Shown here in pieces: positions 1 through 6,556 of a stretch of 64,000 nucleotides of DNA. Every line of letters begins with the position of its first letter. The stretch's first letter is position 1. The notes under the pieces were generated by a model. It did not search any database, was not told where the DNA came from, and was given only the letters and a program-made list of their open reading frames with translations. The stretch covers positions 90,589 to 154,588 of the forward strand of contig JBAZVN010000010.1 of the NCBI GenBank assembly GCA_041660815.1. Direction: 5' to 3'. Both the position numbers and the translations under genes were made by a program. This stretch comes from PALSA-1006 sp041660815. Lineage in GTDB: Bacteria; Pseudomonadota; Gammaproteobacteria; Burkholderiales; Gallionellaceae.

Positions 1-607
1 ACAAACGCAGACCTTCGAGTTGTTTGGGGTTAAGAATATCTTTGAACAATTCGTTGAAATTGTCCAACGTCACCAGCTTGCCTTGCGACACATCGCCCAG
101 ATCGGGGCGTGTAGTCAAATAGATTGGCGCAGGAAATTCGGGTAAAAAATAATCCGGCAAATCGAAATCGAGATCGAAGCGCGTCAGGTCACGCCCGGTT
201 TGCCGCATGATTTCTGTGATGAGAAATTCGGGAAACACCATGCCGCCCACTTCATGATGCGGGTGCGGCAAGGGTAGGAAACCGGCAGGCCAAAGTTGCT
301 TGTCCTTGATCTCTTGCGGAGACATGGAGGCGAGTTTTTCCCAGGTCATGCCGCGCGGCAACCTGACACGCACGCCGTCCTGCACCGGCTTGCCGCGCGA
401 CATTGCTGCGGAAGAAGAGGGACGATCCGTGAGGTCGTAGCGTTCCGCGAGCATGGCCTGCTGGCGCTGCGCGATTTTTGGTTTTTCAACTTGCAGACGT
501 TTGGTTAGCGTGTCAAAACGATCATCGGATGCCGCAACGGGCAGCGTGAAGCAGGCAAGCACCGTGGCAGACAATATGACCTTACTGAGGTGTGAACACG
601 CCGCCAT
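1..607 (-). CDS. cytochrome/peroxidase-like exported protein (partial, 3' end outside window)
   Basis: An open frame runs from an ATG at 607 off the left edge, about 202 codons, with an AAAGGAG ribosome site just upstream. The N-terminus (MAACSHLSKVILSATVLACF, then cleavage around TLPVAA) is a Sec signal peptide, so the product is periplasmic. The visible part contains SRGKPVQDGVRVRLP, PAGFLPLPHPHHEVGGMVFP and TTRPDLGDVSQGKLVTLDNF. From memory this resembles the N-terminal half of proteins annotated cytochrome b6 or cytochrome-c-peroxidase-like in proteobacteria, whose CxxCH haem site lies further on. No haem motif is visible here, so the name is tentative. It starts 23 bases after the EncFtn-like gene and is probably co-transcribed with it. 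Confidence 0.55.
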   Translation of the reverse strand, partial: MAACSHLSKVILSATVLACFTLPVAASDDRFDTLTKRLQVEKPKIAQRQQAMLAERYDLTDRPSSSAAMSRGKPVQDGVRVRLPRGMTWEKLASMSPQEIKDKQLWPAGFLPLPHPHHEVGGMVFPEFLITEIMRQTGRDLTRFDLDFDLPDYFLPEFPAPIYLTTRPDLGDVSQGKLVTLDNFNELFKDILNPKQLEGLRL

Positions 608-630
608 GACAAGCTCCTTTTCGCGATATT

Positions 631-918
631 TTAATGCTGCTCGATCGAAATTTCAGAGAACAAATATTCCTTCATTTTTTTCGAAAACTTCAAGTCTTTG
701 CGCTGTATCCATTCCAGCAGCATGGCGGCGTGTTCTTTTTCTTCGTCGCGGTTGTGAACCAGAATGCTCTTGAGTTTCTCGTCCTTGCACAGCGCAGCAC
801 GCTGGTTGTAGCTGTCTATCGCATCCAATTCTTCTGTCAGGGAAACAATGGCGCGGTGCATATCGCGCGCCTCGTCGGACAATTCGGCTACGGGTTCCTG
901 GTAACTGCTGCTGGACAT
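631..918 (-). CDS. EncFtn-like (encapsulated ferritin-like) protein
   Basis: A 95-residue, two-helix protein with VSLTEELDAID near residue 30 and the hallmark HNRDEEKEHAAM near residues 55-66. In the characterised EncFtn family, a Glu on the first helix and the Glu and His of the ExxH motif build a ferroxidase site between two subunits. All three are present here, so iron oxidation is the likely role. Encapsulin cargo members carry a C-terminal targeting peptide; this protein stops at SEISIEQH with no such LTVGSL-like tail. No encapsulin shell gene is visible. A strong AAGGAG site precedes the ATG at 918. It is the first gene of a two-gene operon with the cytochrome-like gene. Confidence 0.85.
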   Translation of the reverse strand: MSSSSYQEPVAELSDEARDMHRAIVSLTEELDAIDSYNQRAALCKDEKLKSILVHNRDEEKEHAAMLLEWIQRKDLKFSKKMKEYLFSEISIEQH

Positions 919-976
919 GGTTTGCTCCTTAGGGTGAGGGGTTGATGAAAATAGTTTTCCTGATTCGACAAGGCAT

Positions 977-1798
977 TCAAGTTGTTAGAAAAGCGAGCAA
1001 GTCGGCATTTAGTTTGGCTTTGTGCGTGCGGGCGAGCCCGTGAGGTGCGCCCGCATAGACTTTCAAGATCGCGTGTTTGATGATTTTTGATGTTGCAAGC
1101 GCCGAAGCGCCGATAGGCACAATCTGGTCGTCGTCGCCGTGGATGATGAGTGTCGGTACGTCGAATTTTTTCAGGTCATCCGTAAAATTCGTCTCGGAAA
1201 ATGCCTCGATGCAGTCGAGTTCATTCTTTAGTCCGCCCTGCATCCCCTGTAACCAGAACGCGTCGTGCACCCCTTGGCTGATCTTCGCCCCCGGCCTGTT
1301 AGCTCCGTAGAACGGTGTCGTGAGGTCTTTGAAGAATTGCGAACGGTCAGCGGCAACACCGCTGCGGATTTTACTAAAAGTTTCGATTGCAAGCCCATCC
1401 GGATTGGTATCGGTCTTGAGCATCAATGGAGTCACAGAGCCTAGCAATACCGCCTTAGCGACGCGCGTGGTGCCGTGGCGACCGATATAACGTGCGACCT
1501 CTCCGCCGCCTGTGGAATGCCCCACCAGCGTGATGCCGGTCAGGTCGAGTTTTTCGATGAGCGCCGACAAGTCATCGGCGTAAGTGTCCATATCATTGCC
1601 GTCGTAGGGCTGGCTCGAACGGCCATGACCGCGCCTGTCGTGTGCGATGCAGCGATAACCGTTGGCGGCTAGAAATACCATCTGGCTTTCCCATGCATCG
1701 GCATTGAGCGGCCAGCCGTGGCAGAACACCACGGCTCGTCCCGTGCCCCAATCCTTGTAATAAATTTCCGTGCCGTCCTGCGTGGTGATCGAACTCAT
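977..1798 (-). CDS. alpha/beta hydrolase, non-haem chloroperoxidase type
   Basis: 273 residues with a complete alpha/beta-hydrolase core: oxyanion loop HGWPLNADAW near 27, nucleophile elbow GHSTGGG with Ser about 95, acid in GDDDQIVP about 224, and His in GAPHGLART about 253. This is the cofactor-free haloperoxidase/esterase branch, which forms peracids from acetate and hydrogen peroxide in vitro; the natural substrate is usually unknown. No signal peptide is seen, so it is cytoplasmic. It is transcribed away from the HiPIP gene, and the 173-base gap between their starts holds a perfect 18-bp inverted repeat that may regulate one or both. Confidence 0.88.
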   Translation of the reverse strand: MSSITTQDGTEIYYKDWGTGRAVVFCHGWPLNADAWESQMVFLAANGYRCIAHDRRGHGRSSQPYDGNDMDTYADDLSALIEKLDLTGITLVGHSTGGGEVARYIGRHGTTRVAKAVLLGSVTPLMLKTDTNPDGLAIETFSKIRSGVAADRSQFFKDLTTPFYGANRPGAKISQGVHDAFWLQGMQGGLKNELDCIEAFSETNFTDDLKKFDVPTLIIHGDDDQIVPIGASALATSKIIKHAILKVYAGAPHGLARTHKAKLNADLLAFLTT

Positions 1799-1855
1799 TG
1801 TGTGCTCCCCAAGATATTATTCGACGGGCACAGTGCGCTGTCTGGCGCTTTCATT

Positions 1856-1906
1856 CTGTGCCCTAACACACATAAATTGACGTTTGCTATGTGTGTTAGG
1901 GCACAG
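1856..1906. repeat. perfect 18-bp inverted repeat between divergent genes
   Basis: Left arm CTGTGCCCTAACACACAT at 1856-1873 and its exact reverse complement at 1889-1906, separated by 15 bases. It lies between the divergent hydrolase and HiPIP starts. No T-tract follows either arm and no gene ends here, so a terminator is unlikely. It could be a large operator, a cruciform-forming site or a small palindromic mobile element. No binding protein can be assigned from sequence. Confidence 0.85.
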
Positions 1907-1971
1907 CAACGGGATGCGCGAGCAGACATCATTCGCCAAACTTGGAATTTTCCAGGCAACAGGAGAGCGAC

Positions 1972-2268
1972 CTGAAAAAAAACATCATCAACACAGCATC
2001 AATATCGCGCAGAGATGTGCTGCGCGGCACACTGGCCGTGGCTTGCAGCATGTTGCTGCCGCTCGCGCTTTCCAGTTCACCGGCAGTCGCTGCTGAAGCG
2101 GCCGCCAAAAAAATGTCCAAGAATAGTGCGCGTTATACGGAACACGCAACGGGTGAAAAGAAATGCAGCGCATGCGCGAATTTCATCGCCGCATCGAATA
2201 CCTGCAAGTTGGTGGAAGGGAAGGTCACCCCCGGTGGCGGATGTGCTTTGTGGGTCAAACAGGTTTGA
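1972..2268 (+). CDS. high-potential iron-sulfur protein (HiPIP), Tat-exported
   Basis: A small periplasmic electron carrier. It has an N-terminal twin-arginine signal (SRRDVLRG, Arg13-Arg14), a hydrophobic stretch and cleavage near AVAAEAA. The mature part carries Cys65, Cys68, Cys78 and Cys91 (KKCSACANF, NTCKL, GGGCALW), the four ligands of a [4Fe-4S] cluster in the HiPIP family. The start was chosen at CTG 1972, because AGGAG (1961-1965) sits six bases before it and this gives MKKN, a usual N-terminus. The alternative TTG at 1942 adds ten residues and has no ribosome site. The stop codon abuts the decayed RAYT remnant on the other strand. Confidence 0.88.
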   Translation: MKKNIINTASISRRDVLRGTLAVACSMLLPLALSSSPAVAAEAAAKKMSKNSARYTEHATGEKKCSACANFIAASNTCKLVEGKVTPGGGCALWVKQV

Positions 2269-2509
2269 GGTATAGTGTTTGCATGGCTTTAAACTGGCTC
2301 TGCTCTTCACTTGGGGTGATCTAATGTACGTGATTGGTCATCAAAACATAGGCATGAATATCGCAGCCGTGTTTGTCGCAGGCTAACTGCAATTTTTCCA
2401 GATAGAAGTGGTAGTCAGGATCAGCACAAAATATCTCACTACGATTGTTGCCGCACAGAATGGCATGCTACGGTTGGCTTGGAATCACAAACCTAGGTAA
2501 GCGTGCCAT
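2269..2509 (-). pseudogene. remnant of REP-associated tyrosine transposase (RAYT, Y1_Tnp)
   Basis: Reading the minus strand from an ATG at 2509 gives MARLPRFVIPSQP, a stop, then HAILCGNNRSEIF, DYHFYLEKLQLACDKHG, CDIHAYVLMTNHVH, a second stop, and ITPSEEQSQFKAMQTLY. This matches the N-terminal third of RAYT/TnpA-REP proteins, including the HUH metal motif (HVH). Two in-frame TAG codons (2468-2470 and 2321-2323) and loss of the rest, including the catalytic tyrosine, make it dead. The homology stops exactly at the end of the HiPIP gene. Members of this family mobilise REP hairpins, and one such hairpin lies 48 bases upstream. Confidence 0.85.
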
Positions 2510-2774
2510 TTTTCATTCCCAATTTATATGGAAGTGGCAGTGTATCGTTCCCAATAAAAAAATCAATGGAGTCTGACCCATTGATTTTTAGGCTGAACAC
2601 TAATTCCTGCGCCGGTTTGCCGGTGCGTTTGAGAAACCCGATTCGCTTTATTCTTGTGTTCATCCCGGTTCGCGTCCACAAGTCGGGAAATAGGCTGTCT
2701 ACCAAACATCCTTTATCTCGTAATAGATGCCCTATAAATTCTGGAAATGGGTTTGCATCTGTGCCATGATTCAT
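2493..2774 (-). pseudogene. transposase-like N-terminal fragment interrupted by REP/RAYT
   Basis: A 93-codon frame from ATG 2774, preceded by GGAGAC. The first part contains LFPDLWTRTGMNTRIKRIGF and KRTGKPAQELVFSL, which resembles the N-terminus of IS4-type DDE transposases (recognised from memory, not certain). Directly after VFSL the frame runs into the inverted repeat at 2558-2589 and then into sequence upstream of the RAYT remnant, so the last roughly 30 residues are not native. The simplest reading is a transposase gene broken by a REP-plus-RAYT insertion. It is probably non-functional. Confidence 0.45.
2558..2589. repeat. REP-type hairpin with GTCTGACCC core
   Basis: Perfect 12-bp arms AAAAATCAATGG (2558-2569) and CCATTGATTTTT (2578-2589) around an AGTCTGAC loop. 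It lies directly upstream of the RAYT remnant, the usual position of a REP relative to its transposase. The GTCTGNCCC core recurs in the 20-bp repeats at 16356 and 18630. Confidence 0.75.
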
Positions 2775-2830
2775 GGCGGTCTCCTGAGTTGTTTTGGATG
2801 TTTGCAAGATAGCCATTATTATACTCTTTG

Positions 2831-2903
2831 CGAAACGTTATTTATTAATTTAATCAATAAGTTAATATAATTTTTCTGGTGAATTTGAACCCCGAAACGT
2901 TAT
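2831..2903. repeat. 11-bp direct repeat upstream of the first binding-protein gene
   Basis: CGAAACGTTAT occurs at 2831-2841 and again at 2893-2903, 62 bases apart start to start, in the AT-rich region before the gene at 2929. A TATAAT (2866-2871) lies between the copies but lacks a clear -35 box. The spacing, about six helical turns, would allow a regulator to bind both copies on one face, but this is inference. Confidence 0.35.
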
Positions 2904-2928
2904 ATCTTATTATTCATGGGAGAAGCAA

Positions 2929-3726
2929 ATGCGTATACAAAGATTACTCGTCATGGCAATTTTTTGCCTGTTTTCTTTGAATTTAGCCGCAGATGAGATT
3001 TCCGCGAATCGTTTGGAGCGCATTAAAACAAACAAAATTATGCGGGTGTGCATCTGGCCCGACTATTACGGCATCACCTACCGCAACCCGAAAACACAGC
3101 AGCTCTCCGGCATCGATATTGATATGGCCAACGAGTTCGGCAAGGACCTGGGCGTTGTAGTCCAGTTCGTTGACAGCTCCTTCTCCAAACTGATCAACGA
3201 TGTAACTCAGGACCAGTGCGACATTGCCATGTTCGCTATCGGCATCACTCCCGTGCGCATGGAAATGCTGCGCTTCACTCAACCTCACCTTGCCAGCGAT
3301 ATCTTTGCGATCACCACCAAGACTAACCGGCGCATAAAGGCTTGGGAGGATATAGACAAGGCGGGCTCGGTGGTGGCTGTCGCCAAAGGTACTCTGCACG
3401 AACCGGTCATGAAAGAAAAGCTCAAGGCCGCAAAGTTGCTTGTTCTCGATACCCCTTCGGCGCGCGAACAGGAAGTCGAGTCCGGGCGCGCTGATGTCTT
3501 TATGACCGACTATCCCTACAGCCAACGCTTTCTGGTGAATGCAGACTGGGCGCGGCTGATCTCTTCACCCGGCGTTTATCACATCACGCCCTATGCGTAC
3601 GCCATGAAACCCGGCGACGATATTTGGCATGCACGCGCCGAACGTTTCGTGAGCGATATAAAGCGCGATGGCCGTTTGATCGCTTCCGCAAAAAAGCACA
3701 AGCTCGATCCTATTATCACTAAATAA
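2929..3726 (+). CDS. periplasmic solute-binding protein, family 3 (SBP_bac_3)
   Basis: 265 residues with a Sec signal peptide (MRIQRLLVMAIFCLFSLNLA, cleavage near AADE). It has the family 3 fold seen in amino-acid-binding proteins: MRVCIWPDYYGITYRN, GIDIDMANEFGKDLG, the CDIAMFAIGITPVRMEMLRF segment and a second lobe around FMTDYPYSQRFL. The family normally feeds polar amino acids to an ABC importer. No permease or ATPase gene is next to it; 12 bases downstream begins a membrane GGDEF-EAL protein. A sensory role, with the loaded or empty protein touching the periplasmic domain of that partner, is therefore more likely than transport (inference). Ribosome site GGGAGAAG. Confidence 0.85.
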   Translation: MRIQRLLVMAIFCLFSLNLAADEISANRLERIKTNKIMRVCIWPDYYGITYRNPKTQQLSGIDIDMANEFGKDLGVVVQFVDSSFSKLINDVTQDQCDIAMFAIGITPVRMEMLRFTQPHLASDIFAITTKTNRRIKAWEDIDKAGSVVAVAKGTLHEPVMKEKLKAAKLLVLDTPSAREQEVESGRADVFMTDYPYSQRFLVNADWARLISSPGVYHITPYAYAMKPGDDIWHARAERFVSDIKRDGRLIASAKKHKLDPIITK

Positions 3727-3738
3727 TTCTGCCCAAGC

Positions 3739-6372
3739 ATGCGCCAAATATTTTTCTGGGCCACGTTGCTGTTTTTTTCAGCCATGCTCGGACTCGGTGC
3801 GTTTGTCTCTTGGCGTCTGCATGCCTCCGCTATCGCCAACGGTCTTGAAATTTCGGAGATGCATACGCGCAGTTTCGAAGACTTTTTAACGCAAAATATA
3901 CGTATTGTCGAACTGGCGGTTACCAACTCGATCCCTCAGGAACCCGGGCCTGCCAGCCTGCGCAACATCAAGAGTGCGTTCATAAAAACCCTGCATCAAA
4001 CGCCCATCATGCGCTCGATGTCCCTGCTCGACGAGCACGGAAAAATCATCGTTAGCTCCAATCCGGCTAACATCGGTTTGAGGGTGACGACAGAAGAATA
4101 TCTTCCGATCGGAAATCCGCAGCAACAGCTCTTGCGTATTGGACACCCTTGGGCGGGACGGGACTTTGCCGGCGGCAGGGAAACCACACCCCAAGAGCCA
4201 GTCGGTGCCGAAGAACAAAGCTTCATCCCCATAAAGCAGTCATTGATGCTCGGGGATCGCCACATAACAGTGCTCGTGGCTCTCAATCCTGACTACGTGG
4301 TAAACCACATGCAGCACAAGATCGACGCGAACGACGGAGGCGCGGAGGTTATTCTTTACGACGGCACACTCCTGATCGACTCCGACCCCTCGTCCCGCGC
4401 GGGAATATTGAGCGATGATGTCATACGCGGCTTCCATCTCTCTGAAATTGAATCGGGACGATATGAAAAAGATCTGGGCACTGGGGAAAAGGATCTGATC
4501 TCCTTCCGGGCTTCGCGCCTATACCCGATTGTTGTGGTCACACACATCCATCGCGAGCATGCCCTGCAGCAGTGGCTGTCCGAAGTCAAAACCCTGCTTG
4601 CCGTGGTTATTCCCGCATTGCTGTCGGTTAGTCTGATTTCTTTTGCCTACTATCGCCGCCAAAACCAGATTGCCGAGCAGCGCATTGAATCCGAACGAAT
4701 CCAGCGAATTAACGCCACCGTGTTTGACGCCAGCGCCGAATCGATCACCATCACGGATGCCAACACCAATATCATTTCGGTAAACAACGCATTTGTTCGT
4801 AACACCGGCTTTTTGCCCGAAGAAGTCATAGGGCGTAACCCGCGCATCCTGTCATCCGGCCAACAGGACAAAGGTTTCTATCGGCATATGTGGGCAAAGC
4901 TCTTGAAGGAGGGTTTTTGGGAGGGCGAACTCATCAATCGCAACAAGGATGGCAAGCTTCGCAACGTCCATTTGTCGATTTCCGCCTCGCGCGACAGCGC
5001 GGGAACTCTTCAGCATTATATTGGTGTCACCGCCGATATCACCGAGCGCAAGCGGTCTGAAACTGAAATTCACAATCTTGCCTTCTACGACACGCTGACC
5101 AGCCTGCCCAACCGGCGCATGCTGATAGACAGGCTGAAAGCCTCGCTGTCCGCTTCGGCGCGCAACCAGCATTTCGGCGGCTTATTGTTTGTCGACATGG
5201 ACAACTTTAAAACGCTCAACGATACCCTTGGCCATGAATACGGCGATCTGTTGTTGATTGAGGTGGCCAAGCGTATTAAATCTTGCGTTCGCGAAATGGA
5301 TACAGTTGCACGTGTGGGGGGCGATGATTTTATCGTGCTTCTTGAGGATGTCGATGCAAACATCGGGCACGCCTCACAGAAGATTGCCCTCATCGCCGAA
5401 AAAATACGCGCTTCCCTCACTGCGACCTACCAGCTGAATAACAATGAATACCTCATTTCCTCCAGTATCGGCGTCAGTATTTTTCACGGCGAAGAGCTTA
5501 CGATCAACGATCTGCTCAAACACGCCGAAATGGCGATGTACCGCGCCAAAGAGTCGGGGCGCAATGCTGTGTGCTTATTCGACCCCGCGATGCAACTGGC
5601 GACTGAAGCACGCGCCGCGTTGGAAGCGGATTTGCGCCGTGCAGTGCAAGGCCAACAATTGCAACTGTATTACCAGATTCAAGTGGACAACGACCGCAAT
5701 CCGATTGGGGCGGAAGCACTGGTGCGCTGGATTCATCCCGCGCGCGGCATGATTTCTCCCGCCCAGTTCATTCCGCTTGCGGAGGAAAGCTCGCTGATTC
5801 TCGATATAGGCGAATGGGTGCTGGATACCGCCTGCCGGCAACTTGCGGCTTGGTCCAAGATGGAGCGCACCCGCCACTTTGTGCTGGCCGTCAACGTAAG
5901 CGGGCGACAATTTAAACAGGCCGATTTCGTTAAAAAGGTAGCCGGTATTTTGCATGCCCACGGGGTGGACGCCTCACGTTTAAAGCTGGAGCTGACCGAA
6001 AGCGTGGTTCTAAATGACGTCACCGATGTGGTTCGCAAAATGCATGCATTAAAAGCGCTCAGGGTACGTTTGTCGATGGATGATTTCGGCACCGGCTATT
6101 CATCGCTGTCCAATCTGAAGCAATTGCCGCTGGACCAGATAAAAATTGACCAGAGCTTTGTACGCGACATGACGTTCGACCAAAATGATGTGGTGATGGT
6201 GCAAACCATCATCGACATGGCAAAGAACTTCCGCCTGAACGTCATCGCCGAAGGAGTGGAAACCGAAGCGCAGCAACTGCTGCTAAAAGAATTGGGTTGC
6301 ATGGCTTATCAGGGCTACCTCTTTAGCAAGCCCGTTCCGATTGAACAGTTTGAGGCGTTACTTAAAAACTAA
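3739..6372 (+). CDS. membrane PAS-GGDEF-EAL c-di-GMP signalling protein
   Basis: 877 residues. TM1 is about 4-24; an extracytoplasmic sensor region of Cache type follows to about 283; TM2 is about 286-307. The cytoplasmic part has a PAS domain (about 325-440), GGDEF (about 445-605) and EAL (about 620-870). The cyclase signature reads GGDDF (527-531) instead of GGDEF or GGEEF, so cyclase activity is uncertain. The phosphodiesterase signature EALVRW (659-664) and downstream ELTES, MDDFGTGYSSL, KIDQSFV and EGVE motifs look intact, which suggests c-di-GMP hydrolysis, perhaps with GGDDF as a regulatory site. It sits 12 bases after a periplasmic binding-protein gene, and the two probably form one sensory unit. 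The ribosome site is weak, consistent with translational coupling. Confidence 0.9.
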   Translation: MRQIFFWATLLFFSAMLGLGAFVSWRLHASAIANGLEISEMHTRSFEDFLTQNIRIVELAVTNSIPQEPGPASLRNIKSAFIKTLHQTPIMRSMSLLDEHGKIIVSSNPANIGLRVTTEEYLPIGNPQQQLLRIGHPWAGRDFAGGRETTPQEPVGAEEQSFIPIKQSLMLGDRHITVLVALNPDYVVNHMQHKIDANDGGAEVILYDGTLLIDSDPSSRAGILSDDVIRGFHLSEIESGRYEKDLGTGEKDLISFRASRLYPIVVVTHIHREHALQQWLSEVKTLLAVVIPALLSVSLISFAYYRRQNQIAEQRIESERIQRINATVFDASAESITITDANTNIISVNNAFVRNTGFLPEEVIGRNPRILSSGQQDKGFYRHMWAKLLKEGFWEGELINRNKDGKLRNVHLSISASRDSAGTLQHYIGVTADITERKRSETEIHNLAFYDTLTSLPNRRMLIDRLKASLSASARNQHFGGLLFVDMDNFKTLNDTLGHEYGDLLLIEVAKRIKSCVREMDTVARVGGDDFIVLLEDVDANIGHASQKIALIAEKIRASLTATYQLNNNEYLISSSIGVSIFHGEELTINDLLKHAEMAMYRAKESGRNAVCLFDPAMQLATEARAALEADLRRAVQGQQLQLYYQIQVDNDRNPIGAEALVRWIHPARGMISPAQFIPLAEESSLILDIGEWVLDTACRQLAAWSKMERTRHFVLAVNVSGRQFKQADFVKKVAGILHAHGVDASRLKLELTESVVLNDVTDVVRKMHALKALRVRLSMDDFGTGYSSLSNLKQLPLDQIKIDQSFVRDMTFDQNDVVMVQTIIDMAKNFRLNVIAEGVETEAQQLLLKELGCMAYQGYLFSKPVPIEQFEALLKN

Positions 6373-6556
6373 GCACAACTCAATGATTTAATTTATTAAA
6401 TTTACTTCCTGATTTTCCGCGTTATTAAGCTCACCCGAAGCAATTATTGAGTGCAAACGGAAAAATCGAGGATGCATGTGGTTTAACTCGATATACTTTT
6501 CCACTTTTAATTTTTCAGAAACTGCATGATCAGATTTACTTCAAACAAGCGGTAAA

